Source: Ananas comosus (Eukaryota > Streptophyta > Magnoliopsida > Poales > Bromeliaceae). Taken from it: DNA of 64,000 nt. Each line of letters starts with the position of its first letter. Position 1 is the first letter of the stretch. The stretch is taken from assembly GCF_001540865.1 (NCBI RefSeq), contig NC_033625.1, forward strand, positions 13,438,494-13,502,493, given 5' to 3'. The notes below the pieces were generated by a model. That model saw only the letters and a list, made by a program, of their open reading frames with translations, was not told the DNA's origin and did no database searches. The translations under genes were made by a program, and so were the position numbers. Below, piece by piece: positions 1 to 11,003 of this stretch.

Positions 1-42
1 TCTAGATTCCTCTCATCAATTAAAACCAAGCTTTTACTCTAT

Positions 43-408
43 AGGGTAAACTTCAAATACCACCCATGTAGTTTTATACTTTTTTACTTTAATATTCTGT
101 GGTTTAAAGTGTATCAAGTTAGTACTCTGTGATTTTATTTTTTTCTTTTCGTCAGCTCCTCCGTTAATATTTTGTTAAATTATATACAAAAAACTTCAGA
201 TACTCCACCTAAGTTTATCGAATATTCATTTTAGTACCCTTTAGTTTTAATTTTGTCACTGATTTAACGAAAAAAAAATTTAGGGGAATGGATAATAAAA
301 AGAGAAAAATAAAATCACATGGTACTAAATTAATACACTTTAAACTACAAAGTATTAAAGTGAAAAAGTGTGAAACCACATGACATAAATGATATTTGAA
401 GTTTTTCC
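43..408. repeat. MITE family F1, copy 1 (foldback, TA target site)
   Basis: The left end reads GGGTAAACTTCAAATACC and the right end GATATTTGAAGTTTTTCC, so the ends are inverted copies, flanked by TA on each side. The interior pairs with itself (repeated 'tttaaagtgtatcaa' / 'ttaatacactttaaa' blocks). The same element recurs near 12.4, 23.4, 30.9 and 56.2 kb. It has no coding capacity. Confidence 0.8.
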
Positions 409-630
409 TACTATCTATAAATGATTAATCTAAAAAAAAAAGGCCTAAATTGCATTGCATGTTGATCTACTCTTGCGAAAAACCAAATCACCAGTGGCTT
501 AGTAGTAAGGTGTTATATATATGCATACTTCAGGTTGTGGATTTAGTTAATTTGTATATGCTTCAATTTATAAGTTGTTATTTTGACTTTGCGTTCAATA
601 TAAATAAGTTTCGAGCAAGTTGGAAATTAG

Positions 631-1049
631 CACTACAAAAAAAAACGGTGTATAGTGACACTTTTAAATATCGATATAGGTAAAAAAAAGGTATTACTGA
701 CTAAATTATCAACATTTTTTAAAACTGTTGCTATATATATGTGGAGGGTCGTTATATGTAGGGCACCTTGATGTTTAACACCCACTCCTCCAGCAACTTG
801 TGGCGGAGGGACACGTGGTGAAAGTAGTCCTCTACGGTTCTTGCGAGATCCTCGCAGCCGACTTCCAGTCGCCAGAACAGATCCTCGCGGTTCTTGAGGT
901 TGGTTGAATAAAGGAATTTTTTATTTTTAATTGGATTTGGATTTATATTTAGGTCTTAGTAAATTTTTTAAAAAAGTTTTGACATAAATATGACATTTAC
1001 ACAAAAGTGCTCCAAAAATGTGTTTCTATAATCTAATTCTGTTGTAGTA
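631..1049. mobile_element. CACTA-like non-autonomous DNA transposon
   Basis: It begins CACTACAAAAAAAAA and ends near TTGTAGTA, close to the CACTA/TTGTAGTG termini of plant En/Spm elements. Subterminal repeats of the 'aaaactgttgctat' type are visible. The middle (about 770-905) is GC-rich with an open frame on the minus strand, probably cargo or degenerate transposon sequence. I see no clear 3-bp target duplication. The right ~130 bp is repeated at 13.95-14.08 kb. It would lie in the first intron of MATE gene A. Confidence 0.55.
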
Positions 1050-1386
1050 ATGATTCTGAAGAAAGAGAAACAATAAAGAAAAAAAAAACTCATGGAAAAA
1101 AAGCAGTAGACATGCAGTTAATTAATTTAAATTATATTAAACTTTAATTTATTGTAATTGATTTATGAACTTTAATTTTTATTTCTAATAGATCCTTTCA
1201 TCGATCAACTTGGAACATATTAAAGAACGCAATTAAATTGATCAACTTCTAGTTCAGCGCCATTGAAATTTTTGGAGATATGAAACGACAACAAAATTTG
1301 AATGAAGCATTACAAAGCGATCGATCTGATTACGACAAAAATTGAAGTCCAGTAATGCTACATGACGCGAATCGAAACATGCATAC

Positions 1387-1659
1387 CAATAAGCTGAAAC
1401 CGGTGACTGCGGTGAAAGAAGCGGCGGAGGCAGCGGCGGAGAGGGGGAGCTCACCAAGATGACCAACAAACATTAGAGATATCATCTGGATCATGTTCTG
1501 CATCAGGCTCCCCACAATGAGAGGCCCTGCTAAGTACACCTGCTTCTTAACCTCACTTGTTAGCAAAACCTTGAAACCTTCTCTCTTATTATTATCATTA
1601 TTATTACTATTAGAGGTTGTGACTAGAGGTGCTTCTAAGCTACTTATTGCCTTCTCCAT
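1387..1659 (-). CDS. MATE efflux transporter A, first exon only (5' partial gene at window edge)
   Basis: This exon encodes 91 residues: a variable N-tail rich in Ser/Asn, then the conserved SEVKKQVYLAGPLI start of the first membrane segment and a second segment ending TGFSLL. It stops at a clean GT donor (gtatgc) in phase 0, exactly where genes B, C and D have their first intron. The ATG at 1657-1659 was chosen because it starts the MEK...EAPL motif shared with the paralogues and follows a GA-rich leader. Exon 2 is not found in 1-1386, so intron 1 must exceed 1.38 kb (it is 1.3 kb in B, 1.7 kb in C) and the rest lies outside the window, unless this is an orphan exon. The family exports organic cations, flavonoids or hormones by proton or sodium antiport. 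Confidence 0.75.
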
Positions 1660-1660
1660 C

Positions 1661-1696
<36 letters not shown>

Positions 1697-1697
1697 G
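1661..1697 (-). promoter_or_regulatory. GA-rich 5' leader of MATE A
   Basis: A (CT)n tract on the plus strand reads as (GA)n immediately upstream of the ATG. All four MATE first exons in the window have such a leader, so it is ancestral to the cluster. GAGA tracts in plant leaders can bind BBR/BPC factors; that role here is inference. Confidence 0.5.
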
Positions 1698-1749
1698 AGT
1701 TTAGAATGTGGGACTGTGGAGCAAGAGAGAGATACAAAGAGAGAGGAAG

Positions 1750-3450
1750 GTAGGTTCCAGGGATATGTATGTGAATAGTAAGACTAAATAATTATTTCAA
1801 AAATACGTACTGATTAGACTTGGCAGTATCAATCCATAGCCACCGATATCTATAGATTGTTCATAAATTTACGGATATAAATGCTAGTTTTTTTATCTAA
1901 AAATTATAAGTAAATTAAAATGGGCGAGTGCTCGTTAAATTATGGACATTTTTGGTAACCTGCAGTTGCCCATTGATACCCGCATATATAATTTCAAAAA
2001 AATAAAAAAAATAAAAAAGTGAGTACTTTTTTGTTTTATCAGTTTCTAGCACTAAATTCTCCTATTGTTATTTTTTTTCTTTATTATTTATTGTATGTTG
2101 TGATTTTGAAATAATAAAATAAGTTTTTTTTAAAAAAATAACATATATGTTATTTGTGTTTGAAAAGTAAAAGAGCAAAAATGGAGGAAAAAAAAAAGTA
2201 TCTTGTGGCCCACCCGCAGGTGGGTATGGGTAAGGGTGATGACTATCTAAAAATTTGCATATATGCCCGTAAAATCCACGCTTATAATGACCGCTCCTGT
2301 GTTATCTAACTCACCGGTTTGTCAGCCGGCTTTTTCTCTACCTATTTTTCCGAGATTGATAATCTCTCCTTTTCTTCAAAGTCTAATGCTGATAGAAAGA
2401 GTACATTCATCGAATTTAAGGACACAGCCACAATGCTCATGGGCTTCAACTTGACTAAACCTATCTGAATGTTAGGTCTATAATTGGATCTCTTCCCGTT
2501 AAATCTATTGTGGACCACAGGCCTCTCAACTTATTAGTCTCTTGAGTTTATTATCACGAGATAGGAAGTTGGATCTATTTTAGCCAATAATAAATAGTCA
2601 ACAATGTTTAGAAGTTATTGTAAATAGAATTGATCTAAACTTTGAATCATTTTAAATTGACTACCAAACCTTTCAAACTTTTAATTTTATTATCCAACCT
2701 ATCAATTTATTTGATTTGAGTCACTCAGTAGTTCTTTGACTTTAAAAGTTTGTATAGTAAATATTGTCAAATGTAACACAATCTTTAGCACAGCTTAATT
2801 GAGTAACACTTTTCAAAAATTCTAACGCTAACTTAGCCATCTAAACAACCTCGCCTCACCACAGCAAAAAAAAAGTGTAGAATGCACGATTTTTATTGCT
2901 AATATGGTGTCTCCAACCAATCAGATAGCGCCCTTTTGGTTCACCCATTCTATCACGGTCTTTTCAGAAAAATTATTTTTGTTGTATTTTTCTCTTAAAG
3001 AAAGAGATGTGATTGGCTTAATTTAGATGATGTGGTGTGACTGCTACGTAGTAGACTTTCTCGAGACGGAGAGCCCATCACTCCACTGTGCTTCTTGAAC
3101 CTTTTATTTGGACCAGTGAAAAGGAAAGAGCTAATTATTAGGGGTTTTCTATATTATACACACAATCTTAAAAATTAAAGCTTTATTAGCCTTTAAGATT
3201 TATTCCTTTACTAAAAGAAAGGATAATTTTGATAGGATTTTTTTTAGAATTGTGACTAATTCTCGGTACCATATATTTTTTAGATGGGTAAATAATTTTA
3301 AGACTAATTTTAAGACTATCTTTTAATCTCTGTTTCCTGGGAAATCGATCTTCTGCTATCAGAGAGTACAAATTAATGACTTTACATAACATCATGGTGT
3401 GTCCTACACGTCCTAATTAACAAAACAACTAGTTTATCATTGGTGGGTCG
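1750..3450. repeat. Intergenic repeats between MATE A and the LINE fragment
   Basis: No host gene is seen. About 1815-1995 is a foldback-like stretch with 'ccgcagg tgggta' type ends. About 2390-2610 belongs to a dispersed family also found at 11.09-11.60 kb and, inverted, at 20.08-20.33 kb, recognisable by 'tctgaatgttaggtcta' and 'aataataaata(g/a)(t/c)caacaa' blocks. About 2590-2800 has self-complementary 'aactttttaa'-type arms. The rest is AT-rich unique-looking DNA. Confidence 0.45.
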
Positions 3451-3454
3451 ATTA

Positions 3455-3718
3455 ATCCTCCTTCCCGTCCCACGTTGCTGGCCCGTACACGTTCGTAACG
3501 TAGAAATTTTTCCCCGACTCGACGTGTGACAGAAGGACGGTAATCGAATATTTTCTCACTAGGACGTCACGGCAAATGTACAAGCGAGAGTTCCAACACG
3601 TGACGACGCCCCCGGTGGCACCATCCGATTCGAGATAGACGTATTTGTTAAGAAAGGAGCCACTTATACTACGCAGAAAGGTGCGAGAAACATGTTTCAC
3701 TTTAGACTCTTGTAATTA
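3455..3718 (-). pseudogene. LINE (L1-like) endonuclease domain fragment
   Basis: The minus strand reads about 85 codons containing QESK, then GGVVTCWNS and a terminal FYVTNVYGPATWDGKED before a stop. This matches the N-terminal half of the EEP/APE-type endonuclease of plant non-LTR retrotransposons, where the QE(T/S)K glutamate binds metal. No reverse transcriptase, 5' UTR or poly(A) belongs to it here, so it is a dead internal fragment. Confidence 0.7.
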
Positions 3719-3879
3719 AGCACACTACCACATTACAAAGCTTAGAAAGGACCTAGCGTTACGCTAGTTCCAACACGTGATTAATGCTAGTTTTTTTTTT
3801 TTTTTTTTCTTCGCCTGGTCCCTACTTCTGCGATTTTTTCCGAGGCCATGGTTGCCTCACTCCTGCGGCCTAATTTATC

Positions 3880-3945
3880 CATTCAATGAATGAAGTAGAT
3901 AGCGTGCTACCTATTCTCAAAAAAAAAAAAAAAAAAAAAAAAAAC
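3880..3945 (+). repeat. SINE 3' end with poly(A)
   Basis: The block 'gaatgaagtagatagcgtgctacctattctc' followed by about 24 A matches the 3' end of the AU-like SINEs seen at 8.28, 12.2, 16.7 and 46.8 kb. The tRNA-like head is missing, so it is 5' truncated. A similar truncated tail is at 46,475-46,520. Confidence 0.55.
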
Positions 3946-4185
3946 TAGTTCAACCAAGTATCCACTCACATCTACTTTCAAGAGCGAGCATAGCATTTCC
4001 TTTTCTTTCAATTCAACTTGCAAAACACTTGAATAGCGACAAAAAGGCTCAGCTAACCTTTCACAGCATGTTTGGTTCATCATTGGAATAGAAATGTACG
4101 ATGGAATTGGATTACACTGGAATAAAAAAAAATAAAATGATGAATCATCCAATATTTCTGCATGACAGAAGACTGCCACCAAAAT

Positions 4186-4191
4186 TTTATT
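4186..4191 (-). terminator. Candidate polyadenylation signal of MATE B
   Basis: AATAAA on the minus strand, about 256 bases downstream of the stop codon at 4447. The surrounding 3' region (about 3945-4446) is homologous to the 3' flank of MATE C, so it was duplicated with the gene. Confidence 0.45.
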
Positions 4192-4446
4192 GATTGATAA
4201 GCAGAAGCAGAAAAGCAGAAAGCACTGCTCTTCCAGCAATATTTCTGCATGAAATCTCGACGCAGTTCGTAGTAGATCCTCCTTGTTTCTGTTTCTGGGG
4301 TGGCCAACATGGGTGTGAGATGAGCTCCAAGATGACCAAATAACTGGGGCACCATGAAACACAACTTAGATTCGCAGGTCGCAGATATATTTCGTGCTCA
4401 TGATTGTTTACTCGTTATCTGATTTCGACTAGTTTCTGGCTCTAAA

Positions 4447-7400
4447 TCATGTCGTCATGTCGGTTGGGATAGTGGTGCTAAATACCCTATCCTTCGCCTT
4501 CTTCGCCTGTCAAATCACCAAACAATATCAGATGTACAGGAAAAAAAAATTAAAAATAATAGTAGCATAAATAGCTAATACTAAAGCCTTTTAATAACCT
4601 CAGCAATGCTAAATATACAAACTTAGTTGATAGAAATAGTGATTATTGTCTTTGTGGGAAAATAAAATTATCTTTGGCTCGCAAAATAAGATTAATGCAA
4701 TGTTAAAAGATAATTTTGTTTCCAATACCTCTTTATCCCAGTTTGTGCAAAGGGTGATGATTAAAAGCAAAAACACTTGTAGAACAACGCCGCATATGAT
4801 TCCCATCCAAAGCCCCTGTTCGTAGCCATATATGTTTGAGACCGCAAAAGTTTAGTCGAATGCAATATATTGGCCGAAATTTACGGAAAAGATAGAAGAA
4901 AATGAAAATGAGGAACAAATTTACCTTCCCTCCAACATGAAAAACAAATGCTATTAGAATGGCCGAAGGAATTCCTACAATGTAGTAAGCCCCAAGATTC
5001 ACAAAAGCGCCGATCTTCTGCCAACCGCATCCTCGCGCAACCCCTACATGTTCATGAATCACCACCAATTACATGTAACCATAGGGCCTATATGTGAGAA
5101 ACCAAGTTTTCGAAGAATGTGTATGATGTACGCGATAAACATATATAGTTAACTCTACATGTATTTTCCATGATTGTTTACCTGAAAGAACACTTTGAAT
5201 GCCGTCGAAGAAGTTGGATGTTGCGAGAATCGGTAGCATGACGCCGACATATTTCACAACCTCCTCTTCATTGCTATAGGCATATCCCCAGATGCCGCGC
5301 ACCAGAATCATGATTAGTCCCACTACTAATCCTTCTATGATGGCCAAGAATACCACTATGCGTACTGCGAGGCGAGCGGCATCAGGCCGCCCAGCACCGA
5401 GTTCATTTGAGACGCGTGTGCTACGAAAAAAGAGATAAAAAATTATCTTTTTCGTTTAGTTTTAAAGAGGTGGAAATGATCCAAATGAAAGAGGAGATAA
5501 GAATGTTGAGAAGTAGTTGTTTGCACTTTGCGCGACTAACCTTATTGCAGCTCCAAGACCGAAAGGAACCATGAATACCATCGAAGCAGTGTTAAGGCTG
5601 AAGAAAACGAGATGCTCTTAGTACAAGAATATCAGAAACTAAACTTAATGATCATTCCACTTATTAAAGCAAATATAAACAATGTCAAAAGGTTGAAAGT
5701 TGTGCTAACCTTATCGACAACACGGATGTTTCTAGCTGCGGGTTTGGAAGAAGACCAGAAAGAAGCACGAGAAGCTCGAATGACCACCATTCCAAGCTGT
5801 CTCAAAAAGCACTTCTAGTTAGAAATAGTGATCTGATCATAAACATAATTAGATGATGAATCACAAGTTTAATTATTTTCCTACCAAACCATCAAAGCTG
5901 ACGGAACGGCGAGTCTGATGAAGCTCAAAGTATCATGAAAAGCCTCTTTCGAAAGGCCAGTCCAAGTCTTCTTGCAGTCATTCGACAGTTGAACATAAGC
6001 TTCCAGCAGTAACACATTTATCCAGTATGATATAGCATTTGCCAGAGCAGCACCTTTGCTGCCGAGGCCTAATCCATACACCAGCACCCAACAAACTCCG
6101 ATGTGAAGCAATGCCGTGAGCCCCGAGCTTATCATAACCGGAAGAACGATGTTCTGCGTCTGCAGGAATCGGACGTGGCACTGCAGAAGGCCGTACGCGA
6201 AGAGCGCGGGGATCATCCATCGAGCGTATATTCCAGCTTCGTATGCGATCTCCGGGTCTTGCCCGCACAGAACAAGGAATTGCCCTGTGTAGGCCCATAT
6301 TACAGCGAGCGGAACGCTTGCGAGCATGAGCACTAGCATCGCCCTCTGCATGTGAATGCCGAGCATGTGATACTGCTTCGCTCCGAAGGATTGCCCGCAT
6401 AGAGTATCCAAAGCACTTCCCATCCCCATCTAATCAAAGGAGAAGGGACAGACTAACATTTTCACCATATAACCTTCGTTTGATAAAAAGGCAGTGCAGA
6501 CTACTTTTCTAAAGAACAGATGTTCTTTTTGCGGCGCGCATATCAAAATAGAATAACAAACCGCAAACAGCTAATTGAAGCATCAAAATAGTGAATTGTT
6601 CATCTTCTCAAGTTTTAGTCAAGATCCTAATTCGCAAACTAGGCTATACCAGTACTGTGCTAAAAGAATCTCTACTCCGATAACTACGACTCCAGAATAG
6701 CCAGAGAATTGGAAACAGCTTAAAGCTCATGACAAAGAATGAAAAGCTATACTCATATTTCATTTCACCCTTTTCGCCTTCAACTATTTCACTCGCCACT
6801 TTTCTCTACCAATATACTCTCTACTCACACGAAAAACTGTTCTCCGAGTAAATTTCTCATCTTCTTTTCCTCCTTTCTAACTTAATCATTGAAGTATACT
6901 TCTTGCATCAAAACTGTAACAAAGAACTGCTGAGAACTGATTTATGCTTCCAAATTGTTTGCTGTTTTCTAAGGAGCTAACTTAACTACTTATCAGCAAA
7001 ACAGGGCAAAAGGAATCGGCTGATAAGCTTTTCAAGGATCACAAGAAAATCATTTTTCATGAAAATCTTTGTTTACAAAATAATATAAATCTGAATTTTT
7101 GATATACAGGTACCCTAACTTTGTTTCTTTTTTCTTCTTTTTCTTTCTTTTTCTTTTTTCCATTTCATAGTCAAAATTGTTGAATCAGAATTCAGAAAAG
7201 GACTGGTGACTAGTTTCTACAGGGAGGAAATTTTGTTGTAGAAATTGACAATCAAGTAAGCAATATTGCAAAACATTGCAAGAAGAAGAAAAAAAAAAAG
7301 AAAAATAGAAAAGCAGTATCTTGGAAAAATCTCAATTTGAACACTGGTTACAAAGGACAAAAGCAAACAAGAAAAACAAAAGATAGAAGGTTAATGAGAG

Positions 7401-7974
7401 ATTTCCAGCCCCAAAGACAACTCAAAGGCAACTCAACTTTCTCTGAAAAGGATTGAAACTGCCCCACTTTTGGAGAAATGTGTATCCCACATAATATTAG
7501 AATTTTCATTTTCTAAAGATCAATAATGAGGGATTTTGACAAGATTTTGACTCAATAAGATTTCTCACATGACTCTGGCCCCTCCGAGTTGCTAAACCGC
7601 TCTCCTTTACCTGCATCGCTCTCTGGACTTATTCTATTCATCTTATTTTATGCAATCCAATTATGAATGTCAAATGCATCATATGAATATAATAATATGA
7701 GCAAGTAATAAAGAAGGCAAATGAAAGAATTGTAATGCAAACATACCAACAAGCTAAAACCAGTGACCCCAGCAAAGGAGTTGGCCATGGAAGCCCCAGA
7801 GAGGGGTAGCTCCCCAAGATGGCCTACAAACATTACAGATATGACCTGTATAATGTTTTGCAAAAGGTTCCCTGCTATAAGAGGCCCTGCTAACCACACT
7901 TGCTTCTTAACCTCACTCACAACCTCCCATTCTCCTCTCTTCTTATCACAGCTTGTGAGTAGAGGAACCTCCAT
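4447..7974 (-). CDS. MATE efflux transporter B (DETOXIFICATION 16-like), complete, 8 exons
   Basis: Exons (minus): 7974-7747, 6429-5885, 5796-5710, 5597-5541, 5420-5182, 5043-4925, 4815-4729, 4506-4447. All introns are GT-AG and all phases agree, giving 473 residues, a usual length for plant MATE proteins (12 membrane segments). Visible hallmarks are [13 protein letters not shown] at the start of exon 2, [12 protein letters not shown] in exon 3, [11 protein letters not shown] at the exon 4/5 joint, YSNEEEVV in exon 5 and [12 protein letters not shown] in exon 6. The family exports organic solutes or metabolites using a cation gradient. The substrate cannot be read from sequence; DTX16-type is the closest family I recognise. 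The ATG used corresponds to the second Met of paralogue C, because the first is lost in the GA repeat. Intron 1 (1,317 bp) is clearly related to intron 1 of C. Confidence 0.93.
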
Positions 7975-7980
7975 ACTTGG

Positions 7981-8020
<40 letters not shown>

Positions 8021-8022
8021 AG
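7981..8022 (-). promoter_or_regulatory. (GA)n leader of MATE B that replaced an upstream start codon
   Basis: The tract abuts 'gaagccaagtATG'. In MATE C the same place reads ATG-GAG-AAG-CCA-AGC-ATG. The five codons between the two Met codons are still recognisable in B but the first ATG is now part of the GA run. Confidence 0.65.
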
Positions 8023-8094
8023 GAGGTGATTGAGTTTGTTTGAGAAGGGGAAGGGGAAGGAGAAGGGGAAGGGGTGGAAGGGGGTTGTGTTAGG

Positions 8095-8102
8095 TATTTA
8101 TA
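8095..8102 (-). promoter_or_regulatory. TATA box of MATE B
   Basis: TATAAATA on the minus strand within CCCTATAAATAC, about 120 bp upstream of the ATG. MATE C has CCCTACAAATAC at the equivalent place (about 32,756-32,767), supporting a shared core promoter. Confidence 0.55.
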
Positions 8103-8279
8103 GGGTTATGAATGTGAGGGTAAAAGTGAAGGCACATGGGAGAAACTAAATAAAGATTTGTTTTGTTGGCATATTCTTTTTGTTTGTTTTGATTTTTTAT
8201 CTTTTTTTTTTTTAATATGATTAACATGTATTTTTATTTGAGTTGAGTTACGTTGCTTTTTAAAAACTTACAACTTTCA

Positions 8280-8439
8280 CGGACTGTTCCTAGAACAAGT
8301 GGCAAAGGACTTGGTGGTTGGTAGTCGAGACCCAAGTTCGAATCCTGGTTAATTCACATTTTCAGCCAAATTTATTTCTAAATGAAATAAACGAAACAGG
8401 TAGCGTCCTACCTATCTCTCAAAAAAATAAAAAAGAAAA
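8280..8439 (+). mobile_element. AU-like SINE, full length, 12-bp target duplication
   Basis: The tRNA-like head carries 'gaccca' plus a box-B-like AGTTCGAATCC. The body ends 'ggtagcgtcctacctatctctc' and an A-rich tail. The duplication TTACAACTTTCA lies at 8268-8279 and 8440-8451, both perfect. It is a Pol III-derived non-coding retroposon mobilised by LINEs. Confidence 0.85.
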
Positions 8440-8639
8440 TTACAACTTTCAATTTTGAGCCTTTGGATCTTATTATTATTATTACCGTCACCAACTAGTA
8501 AATCTTAGAAATATACCGGCTTGAAAGTTAAAAAAATATATATATTTCTGAAAACATAGTAGTCCCACACTTTTTATTTTTATATTTAGCAGGTACACTA
8601 TGCTCCACGTGTTTTCTATGGAGGCAAAAGTGATCCAAA

Positions 8640-9390
8640 CCATGTTGAAAAGCTGGGGTCCAACTGGTCGGTTCGACCGGTCCTATCTCGACTCAGTATA
8701 TAAAATTATTCTGTTCAATCTTTTAAATCGGATAAGTTAAAAAAAATCACTTTGAACTGTTCTAACTAGCGGTTCAACCATCGAACCGATGAATCGGTCC
8801 GATTTTAATTTAACCAGCTAGATTTTTTTTGATTAAGTCATATTAAATTCAACACTTAGCTAATTTTATTTTCCATTAGCATAAATTAGTCTTATAAAAA
8901 GTAAACCTTGAAAACTTATATCTACTAAGTTTGGTATTGGAATCAATATTTTATAATTAAGTACAATACTAAAATAATAATATATATATTTTTTTGGAGT
9001 CCGACTGTTATGCTATTAATAGTACGAAGTACTTGGTGCTACCAAGTTTTGCACCGTTAGATCTACCCTTTTGATCATTTTCACCCGTTAGATCATACTA
9101 TTCAACCAACCACCCACTTAACTCTTGGGGGCCCACATCATTCTAACCGTATATCTTTTAATCTAATGGCCAAAAACTTAGTAGTACCAATGACTTGGTG
9201 CTATTAATAGTATAGTAGCCTAGTTCATTTTTTTATATAATAAATTTAAAAATAATAACTAAATATTTATGATGTGATGTTGATTCCACTAGTTCAGCCA
9301 GTGGTTGACCCACTAGTTGATCCAAAGGCTTTTTACTCTGTAACATTTTTAGGTCGTTGTTCGACCCAATTTTTAAAACATTGTGGTGCA
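8640..9390. repeat. Foldback element interrupted by a P1 MITE
   Basis: The left arm has 'ccaactggtcggttcgaccgg'-type sequence and the right arm (about 9285-9385) has related 'gttgacccactagttga' and 'gttcgaccca' blocks. A P1 MITE sits inside at about 8998-9226. Boundaries are approximate. Confidence 0.4.
8998..9226. repeat. P1 MITE (palindromic, ~229 bp)
   Basis: It starts AGTCCGACTGTTATGCTATT and ends 'attaatagtatagtagcctag', inverted copies of each other, with paired 'acttggtgctac' blocks just inside. This is the best-preserved short form of a family present at least fifteen times in the window. Confidence 0.8.
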
Positions 9391-9643
9391 GGACACAAAT
9401 GGCACCCAAATTTTGCACAATCCAATGCCCAAACATTTTGGAGCTAATTATATGGGAATACGTAAAATTTCTGCATACTGTAGTCCACTTGGTATTAAGG
9501 TGTCTAACTATTTGGCAAACAGAATTTGCATATATAAAGTTATATTTTCCTTTTTTTTTTTTCGTAGAATTACAAAATTTATATTTTAACCAAAAAATTG
9601 CGGTATACGTTTATTACTTTCGAAAGCATATTATTTTTATATA

Positions 9644-10141
9644 GGGATAATTACCTATATGCCCCTCATATGTTTGAAAATATCCGATTTACCCTTTTTT
9701 TTCTAAAATATCACTCATATGTTCCACCGTTATTGCAAAATACTTCCGCAGTTATCTCCTGTTAAGTTAATCTGGGTTAAACATGAGTTAAATATCTACC
9801 ACAGTTAAAAAAAATTAAAATGCCAATTTTATCCTTAACATAGGGGTAAATAAAAAAGGTTGGTGATGGTAGAGAAATATATTGGAAAAGACTAAAAGTC
9901 AAAACACTTTTTGTGCCCCTGATTTTAAGGACAAATAAGAAAGACAGTGATGGTGGAATGGTATATTTGAAAGGGCAAAATAGTAATTTTACAGAGATAA
10001 CAGAGTTACTTAACATATTTTAACTCTAAGGGTATATTAGAAATAGGTTGGAACGTAGGAGAGTTATTTTCAATATTAGCCTTCTAAGAGGAGTAAATCA
10101 GAAAGTTAGGAACTTTTCAGAAATATATAAGTAATTACCCC
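9644..10141. repeat. Foldback/MITE with GGGATAATTACCTATAT ends
   Basis: The left end GGGATAATTACCTATATGCC and the right end 'atataagtaattacccc' are inverted and flanked by TA. The interior contains paired 'atatgttgaaaa'/'acaataa' blocks and repeated 'ggtggtgatggt' segments. There is no coding capacity. Confidence 0.6.
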
Positions 10142-10964
10142 CTTTATATAATATTTTATTATCGTAGGTAATGCAATCTGCTTGCAATTTGGAACGAAAC
10201 CTAAAATTCTATCTAGAATTGTAGGATGTATGTGTTTTGTACGCTACAGAATGTCATCAAATCATATTGGTCGCAATGATTGATTAAGATAAAATTTTTA
10301 ATTACGATCCTGTAGAAAAATATAAAAATATATTTTAATAGTGTTAGGTACCAAATAAGAAGTAAGTGGTCACACATTAATTTTTTAGAAAAGACAAAGG
10401 TCCTTAAAAAGCTATTTTCGAGCTAGCCCTAAGAAGTGTCACTTGTATTTTATTCAAAATTTTCAAATATTACGTTATCAAAAAAAAAAAAAAAAATCAA
10501 GTTTGGAGATTCAATTTTTGAGGTCTAAGATTAAACATTTACTATTGAAATTGCAAACCTTTCATATAATCATTATTTTATATTATTGCTTCACATCGTA
10601 AAGAAACTACTCTGTCATGTTACTAGAAACCAAAAGCCAAATAATTTAATTGTGGGAATAGTGATTTGCAATAAAGCACAAATCTGAATAAAACAAAATC
10701 TAATTAATCTGAGGTGGTTTGTTTAACTTTAACTATTTTATTTGGATAATTCGTACTGAGTTAAGATGCTGCAAATAGAATAATAGCAATTATTATCAGA
10801 TGAAACCATTAATTAAATGACTTGGTTTGATCTAAAAGTCATAAACAATGTCGCTTCTGTAAACAAGGTCATAAAAAAAGAGAAATGCTTAACATAAACC
10901 TCCAAATGGGATATATATATATCTTTTATTCAAACTGTCCAGAAGTTAAAACGACCCACTTGAG

Positions 10965-11003
<39 letters not shown>

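Noticed and set aside
1..1386. Search for MATE A exon 2
   Set aside because: No [12 protein letters not shown] sequence in any frame, so downstream exons are assumed to lie left of the window.
2263..2454. 63-codon plus frame
   Set aside because: Sits in a dispersed repeat family found elsewhere without this frame.
3907..4364. 151- and 94-codon frames downstream of MATE B
   Set aside because: They lie in the MATE B 3' UTR/flank, which is homologous non-coding sequence in MATE C.
5978..6400. Open frames overlapping MATE exon 2 on both strands
   Set aside because: Alternative-frame shadows; the same shadows appear at the equivalent exon of MATE C (34,860-35,201).
8280..8439. Possible tRNA gene (box-B-like GTTCGAATC)
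   Set aside because: The rest is a SINE with A-tail and target duplication, and no cloverleaf can be drawn.
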